Source: Streptomyces katrae | GTDB lineage: Bacteria > Actinomycetota > Actinomycetes > Streptomycetales > Streptomycetaceae | Reading direction: 5' to 3' | NCBI RefSeq assembly: GCF_000717655.1 | Contig: NZ_JNZY01000018.1 | Coordinates: 62,001-126,000 of the forward strand | Length of the DNA stretch: 64,000 nucleotides | Shown: piece by piece, positions 17,283 through 25,881 of the stretch | Layout of the letters: each line of letters begins with the position of its first letter | Numbering within the stretch: position 1 is the first letter of the stretch | The notes under the pieces: model-generated | The model's input: only the letters and a program-made list of their open reading frames with translations | What the model was told of the DNA's origin: nothing | The model's database searches: none | Translations under genes and position numbers: made by a program

Positions 17283-18185
17283 CTACCTGCCGGTAGTCCC
17301 GCTGGTCAGCCTCCGCCGGCGCCACATCACGACGGGAACCGCACCGACGAGGCCCAGCGCGGCCGGGCCGAGCCCGACCGGCGCGAGACCGGCGGCCCCG
17401 AGACCCAGCGCGGTCGCCTTGGTCTGGTTCCCGATGCCCGGCTGGTCGAACGTGTCCGGGATGGGCAGGGTCGCCCAGCGGGTGATCGGCCACGCCACCA
17501 CCACGGCCCGCCCGACGACCTTGTCGACCGGTACGAAGCCCTGGGTGGAGTCCTGCATGTGGTAGCGGGAGTCCTGCGAGTTCTGCCGGTGGTCGCCCAT
17601 CACCCAGATCTTGCCCTTGGGCACGGTGAGCGGGCCGAACGGGGCATCGTCGCACGCGCTGTTGCCGGGGTAGATGTACGGCTCGTCCAGCGCCTTGCCG
17701 TTGACGACTACCGGCCCCCCCTTCTTGCACTCGACCGTGTCACCGCCGATGGCGATGGTCCGCTTGATCAGGTCCTTCTCGGCCGCGTCCGGCATCAGGC
17801 CGATCTTGCTGAGGACCTGCTGCGCGAAGTTGGGCTCCGGGGTGGGCTCGCCGGCCAGCCAGCTCGCGGGGTCGTGGAAGACCACGACCTCCCCGCGCTC
17901 GGGCTCGGAACCGAACCACGGGGTCAGCTTGTCGACGAGCACCCGGTCGCCGCGCTGCAGGGTGTTCTGCATCGAGTCGGACGGGATCGAGAACGCCTGC
18001 ACCAGGAAGGTCTTGATCAGCAGGGCCAGCAGCAGGGCGATGCCGATGAGGAGCGGGAGCTCCTTCCAGAACGAGCGGTGCGGGCGCGCCTCGGCACCAC
18101 CGTCCTCGGCCTCGCGCTCGGCTTCGTCCGGCCGCTCCTCGCCTTCGTCGCGTCCGGATCGCGCGCCTACTGCCACATCCCCCAC
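17283..18185 (-). CDS. sipY: Type I signal peptidase SipY
   Basis: Signal peptidase of about 300 residues: acidic cytoplasmic N-terminus, membrane anchor (PLLIGIALLLALLIKTFLV), nucleophile Ser in SIPSDSMQNT, base Lys in IKRTIAIGGD, and the conserved WVMGDHRQNSQDSR. A C-terminal hydrophobic segment ends in RRRR, so both termini are probably cytoplasmic. GTG at 18185 is chosen because GAGGAG lies six bases upstream; an in-frame GTG at 18191 would be too close to it. Confidence 0.88.
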   Translation of the reverse strand: MGDVAVGARSGRDEGEERPDEAEREAEDGGAEARPHRSFWKELPLLIGIALLLALLIKTFLVQAFSIPSDSMQNTLQRGDRVLVDKLTPWFGSEPERGEVVVFHDPASWLAGEPTPEPNFAQQVLSKIGLMPDAAEKDLIKRTIAIGGDTVECKKGGPVVVNGKALDEPYIYPGNSACDDAPFGPLTVPKGKIWVMGDHRQNSQDSRYHMQDSTQGFVPVDKVVGRAVVVAWPITRWATLPIPDTFDQPGIGNQTKATALGLGAAGLAPVGLGPAALGLVGAVPVVMWRRRRLTSGTTGR

Positions 18186-18289
18186 ATCCACTCCTCACTC
18201 GCAAGTCGCCGCCCGCGCCGAATCGGTGACGGGCCCTCCCCTCCCTTAACGAGCGGGAGTTCCCTAAGGCGCGGGAGACCGAGGACACA

Positions 18290-19153
18290 CTATGCGAACG
18301 GCGGCGGACGACGGCGCCCCCGGCGGCCGCGTCGCCCGCTCGGTGCCGGATCGGGCACCGAGCGGAAGGTCGCGGGCTGTTCGAGCTTGCGCCAGTGGTC
18401 GAACGGCCACGCGATGACGACGGCCCGCCCCACGACGCCCTCCTCGCCGATGGTGCCGTCGAAGGCCTCGTCGAGGTGGTAGCGGGAGTCGGCGGAATTC
18501 GCCCGGTGATCGCCCATGACGAAGAGCCGCCCCGGGGGCACCTGCACCTCGAACCTGATTTCGGACGGGGCGTTGCCCGGGCTCACGTACGGCTCATCGA
18601 GCGCCGCGCCGTTGACGGTGACGCGTCCCTTGGCGTCGCAGCACACGACGGTGTCGCCGCCGACGCCGATGACCCGCTTGATCAGGTCCTGTTCGTCGGC
18701 GGACGGCAGCAGGCCGATGAAGGTCAGCGTCTCCTTGATCTGCTTGACGCCGACCGGGTCCTCGGGCGGGAGCGCGGCTTCGCCCTTGAGCCACCCGCCG
18801 GGGTCCTTGAAGACCACGACGTCGCCGCGCTCGACCTTGGAGCCGAACCACGGGGTCAGCTTGTCGACCAGCACCCGGTCCCCGATCCGGATCGTCTGCT
18901 CCATGGACCCGGACGGGATGAAGAAGGCCTGCACGAGGAAGGTCTTGAGGACGAGCGCTATGCACAGCGCCACGATGATCAGCACCGGCACCTCGCCCAC
19001 CCGGCGGGTCCGTCTGCGCCGCTTGACCCGGCGGGCCAGCCGGCGCCGTTCGGCTCGGCCGCCGCCCCCGGCCGCCGCGGGGACCGGCTCGGGCTCCGGA
19101 TCCGGCTCCGGCTCGGGGACCCGGCCGCCTCTGGGGCGCCCCCGGCTACCCAT
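18290..19153 (-). CDS. sipX: Type I signal peptidase SipX
   Basis: Signal peptidase of 287 residues. The N-terminus is unusual: an alternating Pro/Glu stretch, then a very basic region (RRVKRRRRTRR) before the single membrane anchor (VPVLIIVALCIALVLKTFLV). Catalytic Ser is in FIPSGSMEQT and Lys in IKRVIGVGGD; FVMGDHRANSADSR is conserved. Unlike SipY and SipZ there is no C-terminal membrane segment; the chain ends in an Arg/Pro-rich tail. Its ATG overlaps the sipW stop by eight bases. Confidence 0.88.
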   Translation of the reverse strand: MGSRGRPRGGRVPEPEPDPEPEPVPAAAGGGGRAERRRLARRVKRRRRTRRVGEVPVLIIVALCIALVLKTFLVQAFFIPSGSMEQTIRIGDRVLVDKLTPWFGSKVERGDVVVFKDPGGWLKGEAALPPEDPVGVKQIKETLTFIGLLPSADEQDLIKRVIGVGGDTVVCCDAKGRVTVNGAALDEPYVSPGNAPSEIRFEVQVPPGRLFVMGDHRANSADSRYHLDEAFDGTIGEEGVVGRAVVIAWPFDHWRKLEQPATFRSVPDPAPSGRRGRRGRRRPPPFA

Positions 19154-19907
19154 GACCGCCGCCGGAGGACGGTGTCGCCGCAGGCGGCGATCCCCAGCGC
19201 GAAACCGGCCAGCCGATCCAGTCGGCCCGTCCGATCACCTTCTCCACCGGCACCATCCCCCCGCCCGGCTCCCCCAGGTGGTCCCGGGAGTCCCGGGACT
19301 GGGAACGATGATCACCCATGACCCACAGGGTCCCAAGGGGCACGACGATCCGGAAGGGCACCCTCGAGGGCGTCTCGCCGGGATACAGGTACGGCTCCTG
19401 CAGCGGGACGCCGTTCACCTTGATCCGCCCGCCTGCGTCGCAGCACACCACGTCGTCGCCGCCGACGCCCACGACCCGCTTCACGAAGTCGGTCTCGGAC
19501 GGCTCGCCGATCCCGAGTGCGGAGGCCGCGCCGTGCAGGGCCTCGCCGATCGGGTTGCCATCGGCGCGCTCCTGAACGAAAGAACCCGTGCCGTCGAAAA
19601 CCACCACGTCCCCTCGCTTCGGCCGGTCGCCGAAACGGTACGCCAGCTTGTTGACCAGCACCCGGTCCCCGACCTGGAGCGTCGGCTCCATCGACCGGCT
19701 CGGGATCAGGAACGGCTGCACGACGAAGTTGCTGATCAGCAGCAGGAACGTCGTGCAGAGCACGCCGAGCACCCCGGCCCGCGGCCAGGTCAGGAAAGCG
19801 CGCCACCCGGGACGCGCACGGCGCCCCCGCCACGCAAAACGCGGCCGCCCCTCCCCCGTTTCGGGGGAGGAGTGGCCGCGCTGTGTGAGCTCTGCTTCGG
19901 TGTCCAT
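19146..19907 (-). CDS. sipW: Type I signal peptidase SipW
   Basis: Signal peptidase of 253 residues with one N-terminal membrane anchor (VLGVLCTTFLLLISNFVV), catalytic Ser in LIPSRSMEPT, catalytic Lys in VKRVVGVGGD and the WVMGDHRSQSRDSR box. No C-terminal anchor. It is the first Sip gene downstream of rplS and is translationally coupled to sipX. This SipW belongs to the bacterial (P-type, Ser/Lys) class and is unrelated to the ER-type SipW of Bacillus. Confidence 0.88.
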   Translation of the reverse strand: MDTEAELTQRGHSSPETGEGRPRFAWRGRRARPGWRAFLTWPRAGVLGVLCTTFLLLISNFVVQPFLIPSRSMEPTLQVGDRVLVNKLAYRFGDRPKRGDVVVFDGTGSFVQERADGNPIGEALHGAASALGIGEPSETDFVKRVVGVGGDDVVCCDAGGRIKVNGVPLQEPYLYPGETPSRVPFRIVVPLGTLWVMGDHRSQSRDSRDHLGEPGGGMVPVEKVIGRADWIGWPVSRWGSPPAATPSSGGGHG

Positions 19908-19951
19908 CGGTGGCGAGCCTATCCGGCCGCCCCGGGGACCCGGAGAGGAGA

Positions 19952-20302
19952 TCAGCGGTCGCGCTTCTCCTTGATCTTCGCGGCCTTGCCGCGGAGCTCA
20001 CGGAGGAAGTACAGCTTGGCGCGACGCACGTCACCGCGGGTGACGAGCTCGATCTTCTCGAAGATCGGGGAGTTCACCGGGAAGGTGCGCTCCACGCCGA
20101 CGCTGAAGGAGACCTTGCGAACGGTGAAGGTCTCGGAGACGCCAGAGCCCTGGCGACGGATGACAACGCCCTTGAACTGCTGGATACGGGAGCGGTTGCC
20201 CTCGATGACGCGGACGTGCACGTTGATCGTGTCACCCGGGCGGAAGGCCGGGACGTCGGAGCGGATCGAGGCGGCGTTGACGCCATCGAGCAGGTGAGAC
20301 AT
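19952..20302 (-). CDS. rplS: 50S ribosomal protein L19
   Basis: L19, 116 residues, starts [20 protein letters not shown] with the conserved [15 protein letters not shown] and [18 protein letters not shown]. It lies at the 30S-50S interface. The start is ATG at 20302; longer in-frame upstream sequence is non-coding in character. It closes the rpsP-rimM-trmD-rplS set, 133 bases after trmD. Confidence 0.97.
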   Translation of the reverse strand: MSHLLDGVNAASIRSDVPAFRPGDTINVHVRVIEGNRSRIQQFKGVVIRRQGSGVSETFTVRKVSFSVGVERTFPVNSPIFEKIELVTRGDVRRAKLYFLRELRGKAAKIKEKRDR

Positions 20303-20435
20303 GTTCTTCGTCTGCTTTCTTCGCACGACGCCACAGGCCGCCGGTGCGGATTTCCGTAGAGAATTCGGGAGCCGGGTCACTCGGCGGACGACTGTCCCCC
20401 TGTGGCAGGGGCGCTCGCGAGCACACAGCAGCCGC

Positions 20436-21257
20436 CTATTCTTCCACGGCCTGCGGCCTACGCCAAAATCGGCCGTCGGCGTCCGGCCGCCAGCCCAGGA
20501 TGCTCAGTGTCTCGCGGTCCTTCTTGTCGAAGGCGGAGGCCTCGCAGCGCTCGATCAGGTCGGGGCGGTTCTGCGCGGTCCTGCGGAACGCCTCGTCCCG
20601 GCGCCAGCGGGCGATCTTCCCGTGGTGGCCGCTGAGCAGCACGTCGGGGATGCCCCGGCCGCGCCACTGCGGGGGCTTCGTGTAGACCGGCCCCTCCAGC
20701 AGGTTCTCCATCTCGCCGGGCGCGAAGGAGTCGTCGCGGTGCGATTCGGCGTTGCCGAGCACCCCGGGGAGCAGTCGGGCCACGGCCTCGGTGACCACCA
20801 GGACGGCTGCCTCGCCGCCCGCCAGCACGTAGTCGCCGATGGAGACCTCGTAGACCGGCATCCGCGTGGCGTACTCGTCCATGACCCGGCGGTCGATGCC
20901 CTCGTACCGGGCCGGCGTGAAGATCAGCCAGGGCCGCTCGGAGAGCTCGACGGCCAGTTCCTGGGTGAACGGGCGGCCGCTGGGAGTGGGGACGACCATG
21001 ACCGGCCCGCGCGCACCGGACTCGTACCCGTCGGCCAGCGCCTCGTCGAGGGCCTCGCCCCACGGCTCGGTCTTCATGACCATGCCGGGACCGCCGCCGT
21101 ACGGGGTGTCGTCGACGGTGTTGTGCCGGTCGTACGTCCAGTCCCGCAGGTCGTGGACGTGTACGTCGAGCTGCCCGCGGGCCCGCGCCTTGCCGACGAG
21201 GGAGACGTTCAGCGGCTCCAGGTACTCGGGGAAGATCGTGACGACGTCGAGGCGCAT
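20436..21257 (-). CDS. trmD: tRNA (guanine-37-N1)-methyltransferase TrmD
   Basis: SPOUT methyltransferase forming m1G37 in tRNAs, which prevents +1 frameshifting. The 273-residue protein begins [16 protein letters not shown] and contains the trefoil-knot SAM site ([13 protein letters not shown]) and GMVMKTEP. Its ATG shares one base with the rimM stop. It is about 30 residues longer than E. coli TrmD at the C-terminus, as usual in actinomycetes. Confidence 0.97.
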   Translation of the reverse strand: MRLDVVTIFPEYLEPLNVSLVGKARARGQLDVHVHDLRDWTYDRHNTVDDTPYGGGPGMVMKTEPWGEALDEALADGYESGARGPVMVVPTPSGRPFTQELAVELSERPWLIFTPARYEGIDRRVMDEYATRMPVYEVSIGDYVLAGGEAAVLVVTEAVARLLPGVLGNAESHRDDSFAPGEMENLLEGPVYTKPPQWRGRGIPDVLLSGHHGKIARWRRDEAFRRTAQNRPDLIERCEASAFDKKDRETLSILGWRPDADGRFWRRPQAVEE

Positions 21258-21820
21258 CAGGCTTCTTCCCCGGCCTCGGCCCCGTTGTCGCGCGCGGAGA
21301 CGATTTCGGCGCGGTCGTCGATCAGTCCGGGCGGCGGGGTGATGACACAGCGCTGCTCCTCGAGGTCGATCTCGGCGACGATCTCCTCGACGAAGGGGAT
21401 CATCACCTCGGTGCCGTCGGGGCGCTCGACGATGAAGAGGTCCTGCGAGGGCAGGTGGGAGATCTCGGTGATCCGGCCGATCTCGGTACCGTCCTCCAGC
21501 ACCACGTCCAGGTCCATCAGCTGGTGGTCGTAGTACTCGTCTTCTTCCTCGGGGAGCTCCGCCGGGTCCACCTCGGCGATGAGCAGGATGTTGCGCAGCG
21601 CCTCGGCGCCGGTGCGGTCCTTGACACCGGCGAAGCGGAGCAGCAGCCTCCCGCTGTGCACGCGGCCCGTCTCGATGGTCAGCGGACCCGCCGTCGCCGG
21701 CTCGGTCCGCAGAACGGCACCGGGCGAGAGCCGCAGCTCCGGCTCGTCGGTCCGCACCTCGACGGTGACCTCACCCTTGATCCCGTGGGCGCGGCCGATC
21801 CGCGCAACAACCAGCTCCAC
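21257..21820 (-). CDS. rimM: 16S rRNA processing protein RimM
   Basis: Assembly factor for the 30S head that binds S19. 187 residues from GTG at 21820, which has AGGAG 10 bases upstream; start [18 protein letters not shown] with the conserved GRAHG-x-KGEV, followed by the PRC-barrel domain ([18 protein letters not shown]). It overlaps trmD by one base. Confidence 0.95.
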   Translation of the reverse strand: MELVVARIGRAHGIKGEVTVEVRTDEPELRLSPGAVLRTEPATAGPLTIETGRVHSGRLLLRFAGVKDRTGAEALRNILLIAEVDPAELPEEEDEYYDHQLMDLDVVLEDGTEIGRITEISHLPSQDLFIVERPDGTEVMIPFVEEIVAEIDLEEQRCVITPPPGLIDDRAEIVSARDNGAEAGEEA

Positions 21821-21844
21821 TGTCTCTCTCCTGTTCAGACGACG

Positions 21845-21882
21845 ACGGGCCGGGGTGGGCACGAATGCCCTCCCCGGCCCGT
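21845..21882 (-). terminator. Hairpin between the KH gene and rimM
   Basis: ACGGGCCGGGG pairs with CCCCGGCCCGT over 11 bp, with an inner GGGCA/TGCCC stem. It is inside the rpsP operon, so it is more likely an attenuator or processing site than a full stop. Confidence 0.5.
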
Positions 21883-21914
21883 GCCGGTGATTCACGTTCT
21901 CAATGAACCAAGTC

Positions 21915-22154
21915 TCAGCGGACCTGGTCCACGTCGACGAGGTCGACGCGGATCCCCCGGCCGCCGATGGCGCCCACGACGGTACGCAGGGCACGCGCGG
22001 TGCGGCCGTTGCGGCCGATCACCTTCCCGAGGTCGTCCGGGTGAACCCGGACCTCGAGCACCTGCCCGCGACGCAGGTTGCGCGAGGCGACCTGCACTTC
22101 GTCGGGGTTGTCCACAATGCCCTTTACGAGGTGCTCAAGAGCCTCCTCGAGCAT
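21915..22154 (-). CDS. Small KH-domain RNA-binding protein (KhpA/YlqC)
   Basis: A 79-residue KH protein: [20 protein letters not shown] at the start, then the KH loop [18 protein letters not shown]. KhpA proteins bind RNA globally in Gram-positive bacteria, often with KhpB. It begins two bases after the rpsP stop, so it is coupled to S16 synthesis. Confidence 0.93.
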   Translation of the reverse strand: MLEEALEHLVKGIVDNPDEVQVASRNLRRGQVLEVRVHPDDLGKVIGRNGRTARALRTVVGAIGGRGIRVDLVDVDQVR

Positions 22155-22156
22155 GC

Positions 22157-22597
22157 TCAGGCCTCGGTCGACTCGGCGGCGGCCTCAGCCTCGTCCGCCT
22201 TCTTGTCGGCCTTCTTCGCCTTCTGCGTGATGGCCTCGCCCTTGGTCTCGCCGATGCCCTCGAGGGCCTTGGCGAACTCGTCGAAGGAGCGGCGCTTGCT
22301 CTCCTTCGTCTCCGGCTGCAGCAGCGGCGCGGGGGCCGGGAGGCCCTTGTGCGCCTGCCAGTCACCGGTCAGCTTCAGGATGGCGAGCACAGCCTCGGTG
22401 GGCTGGGCGCCGACGGACAGCCAGTACTGCGCACGCTCGGCGTTGACCTCGATGCGCGACGGGTTGTACGTCGGGTGGTACAGACCGATCTCCTCGATCG
22501 CACGACCATCGCGGCGGGTGCGCGAGTCGGCGACGACGATGCGGTAGTGCGGCTGGCGAATCTTGCCGAGGCGCTTGAGCTTGATCTTGACTGCCAC
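22157..22597 (-). CDS. rpsP: 30S ribosomal protein S16
   Basis: S16 of 146 residues from GTG at 22597, start (M)[19 protein letters not shown]. Residues 1-85 are the S16 fold; the rest is a Lys/Ala/Glu-rich tail typical of actinomycete S16 and absent from E. coli S16. AGGAG lies about 11 bases upstream. It is the first gene of the rpsP-khpA-rimM-trmD-rplS operon. The 200 bases upstream (22598-22798) must hold the promoter but no confident -35/-10 pair was found. Confidence 0.95.
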   Translation of the reverse strand: MAVKIKLKRLGKIRQPHYRIVVADSRTRRDGRAIEEIGLYHPTYNPSRIEVNAERAQYWLSVGAQPTEAVLAILKLTGDWQAHKGLPAPAPLLQPETKESKRRSFDEFAKALEGIGETKGEAITQKAKKADKKADEAEAAAESTEA

Positions 22598-22798
22598 TGG
22601 AGTGGTGTCTCCTGAACTTGACGTGGTTGGGCACATGAGATGCCACGTGGGGTTGCGGTACTCGGGTGCCCGATGGACGCGTCAGCCGGAGGAGAGAGGG
22701 GTCCTATGCGACTGTCGAGTACAGCTAGCCATTGTGCCACATGCCTGCGGCGCTTCTCGCGGGGAGCTGCGATCAGAGGCACGCGGCCGCCCACCAGC

Positions 22799-23398
22799 TC
22801 AGGAGGCGGCGGCCGAGACGGCGACCTCGGGGATGCGGAACGGCTTCATGCAGCCGCCGCACACGATCGGCGCCTGCGCCAGCACGGAGGGGACCACCCG
22901 CACGTTGCGCCCGCAGTCGCAGACCGCCTTGACGCGGACACCGCCACCGGAGGAGCCGTGCCGGGCGGCCGGCCCGCGGAAGCTGCGCTTGGTGTCGGCG
23001 GCCGTCGCGGCCGTGTGCGCCTTCAGTGCGCGCTGCAGCCGCTCCATGGTGGGCCGGTAGCGCTTCTTCGCCTCGGGATTGAGCGAGACCAGCGAGAAGC
23101 CGCTGCTGGCATGCGGCTCGTCGGAGTGGTCCAGCCCCATCTCCTCGGCGATCGCGAGGAATCTGCGGTTGTGGTAGCGGCCCGCCCGCGAGGTGTCGCG
23201 CACTCCGCGGGCGGCGGCGATGCCGTGGACTGCCTCGTGCAGCAGTCGCTCGAAGGAGAGCTCGGCGCCGCAGGCGGACGAGGACTCTCCGATCAGGGAC
23301 TCGGGCGCGGCAAGGTCAGGCAGCTCGGGGTGGTACCGCTGAATGTCGGCCCACGCCTGCGCCAGCTCTGCGGCGAGAACAGGTGGTGTCGTGCTCAC
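22799..23398 (-). CDS. SprT-like zinc metalloprotease-type protein
   Basis: A 199-residue protein from GTG at 23398 (start VSTTPPVLAAELAQAWADI). It carries HEAVH in LLHEAVHGIAA, an HExxH zinc site, and a C-terminal zinc ribbon with two Cys pairs (CDCG and CGGC), the layout of SprT-like/Spartan proteins, which degrade DNA-protein cross-links in eukaryotes. No activity is known for the bacterial form. It is monocistronic, read towards rpsP, with the proS terminator upstream. Confidence 0.75.
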   Translation of the reverse strand: MSTTPPVLAAELAQAWADIQRYHPELPDLAAPESLIGESSSACGAELSFERLLHEAVHGIAAARGVRDTSRAGRYHNRRFLAIAEEMGLDHSDEPHASSGFSLVSLNPEAKKRYRPTMERLQRALKAHTAATAADTKRSFRGPAARHGSSGGGVRVKAVCDCGRNVRVVPSVLAQAPIVCGGCMKPFRIPEVAVSAAAS

Positions 23399-23550
23399 GT
23401 CGTGACAACGAGCCGGGGTGCCCCGGTGTTCCGATTCCGGGCCATTCCAAATTTTTTGCACGTACCAGTCAGTTCAGTCTCATGCGTCCTGACGAGGACG
23501 GGTGCGCCGATCCCAGGAGGAGTCGGTACGTAACGACGACCAGACCGACA

Positions 23551-23598
23551 CGAACCCGCCCCGGCGCGCGGCTCGTGCCGTGCGCCGGGGCGGGTTCG
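23551..23598. terminator. Strong terminator after proS
   Basis: A perfect 17-bp stem (23551-23567 with 23582-23598) around a 14-base loop, 18 bases after the proS stop. It has no U-run, as is usual in Streptomyces. Confidence 0.8.
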
Positions 23599-23616
23599 AG
23601 GGTCAGACAGGGGTGG

Positions 23617-25029
23617 TCAGTACGAGCGCGCGACGATCGCGAGCGTACCGGGGGCGTCGTCCGCCTCCGGAACCGACCCGTCCTCGGCGATCAGGCAGCG
23701 GACGGACACGGCCTGCTCGCCCAGCTTGGCTTCGCCCTCGGGGCCGAGGTCGGCCCACGGGATCCGCGCCCAGCCGCCCGCGACGGCGGCCTCGGCGGCC
23801 TCCTCGATGGTGGAGACGTCGGAGGTGCGGGCCAGGCGGCGCTCGCGCGACTCGCGCAGCAGCTGCGCCTGGTCCTCGTCGAGCACCTTGGGCAGCAGGT
23901 CGGCGAGCGCGTCGATCTGCACGGGCTCCTTGCCGCCCGGGATCCGGCGGGCCAGCATCGCGGTGCCGGCCTCCAGGTCGCGGGGGCCGATCTCGATGCG
24001 GACAGGTACGCCCTTGAGCTCCCAGTCCACCGCGCGGCGGCCGAACGGGGTGTCGACGCGGTCGTCGACCTGCACGCGCAGGCCCGCGGCCTTCAGCTGC
24101 GCACCGAGCTCGCGGACCTTCGCGACGGCCTCGTCGCCCTTGATCGCCATGACGACGACCTGGACGTGCGCGAGGCGCGGCGGGACACGGAGGCCGTTGT
24201 CGTCACCGTGGGACATGATCAGACCGCCGACCATGCGGGTCGAGACGCCCCACGAGGTCTGCCAGACGAGCTCCTGCTTGCCTTCCTTCGACAGGTACTG
24301 CGTGTTGAAGGCCTTGGCGAAGTTGGTGCCGAGCTCGTGGCTGGTGCCCAGCTGCAGCGCCTTGCCGTCGCCCATCATGCCCTCGAGGGTGAGGGTGTTG
24401 ATGGCTCCGGCGAAGCGCTCCTTGGCGGTCTTGCGGCCGAGCACGACGTCGATGCCGAGCACGTTCGTCATGAAGTCGCCGTAGACGTCCGTGTGGATGC
24501 GGGCGGCGTAGTCGCGGGCGTCCTCGTACGTGGCGTGGGCCGTGTGGCCCTCCTGCCAGAGGAACTCACTCGTACGGAGGAACACGCGCGGGCGCATCTC
24601 CCAGCGGACGACGTTGGCCCACTGGTTGATCAGCAGGGGCAGGTCGCGGTAGCTCTGGACCCACTTGGAGAAGTAGTCGTTGATGATCGTCTCGGAGGTG
24701 GGCCGGACGACGACCGGCTCGTCCAGCTCCTTGCCGCCGCCGTGCGTGACGACGGCGAGCTCGGGGGCGAAGCCCTCGACGTGCTCGGCCTCGCGCGTCA
24801 GGTACGACTGCGGGATGAACAGCGGGAAGTACGCGTTCTGGGCGCCCGCGTCCTTGATGCGCGCGTCCATCTCCTGCTGCATCCGCTCCCACAGGCCGTA
24901 GCCGTACGGCCGGATGACCATGGTGCCGCGTACCGGACCGTTGTCGGCCAGCTCGGCCTTGTTGATCAGATCCTGGTACCAGCGGGGGAAATCCTCCGCC
25001 TGGGGGGTGAGAACGGGTGCCTTTGCCAT
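23617..25029 (-). CDS. proS: Prolyl-tRNA synthetase, short eukaryote/archaeal-type
   Basis: Charges tRNA-Pro. The 470-residue protein starts MAKAPVLTPQAEDFPRWYQD and has class II motif 2 (VVRPTSE and RWEMRPRVFLRTSEFLWQEG) and motif 3 (LIMSHGDDNGLRVPPRLA). It lacks the roughly 180-residue editing insertion of the common bacterial type and ends in a C-terminal Tyr (IVARSY), both features of the eukaryote/archaeal-type enzyme. The start ATG at 25029 removes a 33-residue Arg-rich upstream extension. Streptomycetes may also carry a long-type ProRS elsewhere; this could be a second copy. Confidence 0.93.
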   Translation of the reverse strand: MAKAPVLTPQAEDFPRWYQDLINKAELADNGPVRGTMVIRPYGYGLWERMQQEMDARIKDAGAQNAYFPLFIPQSYLTREAEHVEGFAPELAVVTHGGGKELDEPVVVRPTSETIINDYFSKWVQSYRDLPLLINQWANVVRWEMRPRVFLRTSEFLWQEGHTAHATYEDARDYAARIHTDVYGDFMTNVLGIDVVLGRKTAKERFAGAINTLTLEGMMGDGKALQLGTSHELGTNFAKAFNTQYLSKEGKQELVWQTSWGVSTRMVGGLIMSHGDDNGLRVPPRLAHVQVVVMAIKGDEAVAKVRELGAQLKAAGLRVQVDDRVDTPFGRRAVDWELKGVPVRIEIGPRDLEAGTAMLARRIPGGKEPVQIDALADLLPKVLDEDQAQLLRESRERRLARTSDVSTIEEAAEAAVAGGWARIPWADLGPEGEAKLGEQAVSVRCLIAEDGSVPEADDAPGTLAIVARSY

Positions 25030-25160
25030 GGCGCGAATGGTACGGCGCCGGGCCCGCCGAGCGTGAATCGGGTGGCGCACTCCTCTGGACGCGGGGGCGA
25101 ATGGGGAGTTCTCTGGCAACGGGGGCAAGGGGGCGACAAGGAATCAGGAGCGCTCTTTCG

Positions 25161-25838
25161 ATGACACCGACGCCGACGGCGACGCTCGTCGCCCGGGACT
25201 GGGCGGAGATCCAGGAACGGATGCTGGTACCGCTGTACGAGGCGGTCTACGACCGGCTGGAGGTCGGGCCGGGCGACCGGCTGCTCGGCCTGGACTGCGG
25301 GTCCGGGCTGGCCCTGCTGCTGGCTGCGGGGCGGGGAGCCGTCACCACGGGGGTGGAGGCCGATCCGGCGCGCCGTGCCCTGGCGCGCGAGCGGCTGCTG
25401 GAGGTGATCGCGGCCCCGCCGGGCGCCGGGCGGCCCTACGACGTGCTGCTGGCCTTCTCGCCGTCCGAGGCGGCCCTGGCCGCGGCCCTGCCGGCGGTCC
25501 GGCGGGGCGGGGCGGTGATCCTGGCCGACTGGGGCCCGGCGGAGCGGTGCACGGTGCCCGCGGTGCTGGGCGGCGGACCCGCGCCGCAGGACCTGGACGC
25601 GGCGGTGGCGCGGGCAGGGCTCTCGCCCGACGGATCGGGCCGGGTGTTCTGCCCCTTCGGGTACGCGGACGTGGACAGCGCGGTACGGGGGCTGCTGTCG
25701 GCGGGACTGTACGAGTCCACGTCGGATCCGGCGCAGGTCGAGAAGGAGCTCACGGAGGCCCTTCACCCGTACGAGCGGCCGGACGGCACCGTCTGGCTGC
25801 CGAACATCTTCCGCTACGTGATCGCCCGCGTGCCGTAG
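25161..25838 (+). CDS. Class I SAM-dependent methyltransferase-like protein
   Basis: A 225-residue protein starting MTPTPTATLVARDWAEIQERM at ATG 25161 with AGGAG ten bases upstream. Motif I for SAM is visible as LLGLDCGSGLALLLAAG, followed by an acidic residue at the end of strand 2 (VEADP). The second half (RVFCPFGYADVDSAVRG) does not point to a substrate. It is divergent from proS (132 bases apart) and convergent with the FtsH-type gene. Confidence 0.75.
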   Translation: MTPTPTATLVARDWAEIQERMLVPLYEAVYDRLEVGPGDRLLGLDCGSGLALLLAAGRGAVTTGVEADPARRALARERLLEVIAAPPGAGRPYDVLLAFSPSEAALAAALPAVRRGGAVILADWGPAERCTVPAVLGGGPAPQDLDAAVARAGLSPDGSGRVFCPFGYADVDSAVRGLLSAGLYESTSDPAQVEKELTEALHPYERPDGTVWLPNIFRYVIARVP

Positions 25839-25881
25839 CCGCAATCGGAGCCGCGGGCACGGCCGCGGGGGGCCTGCGCCG

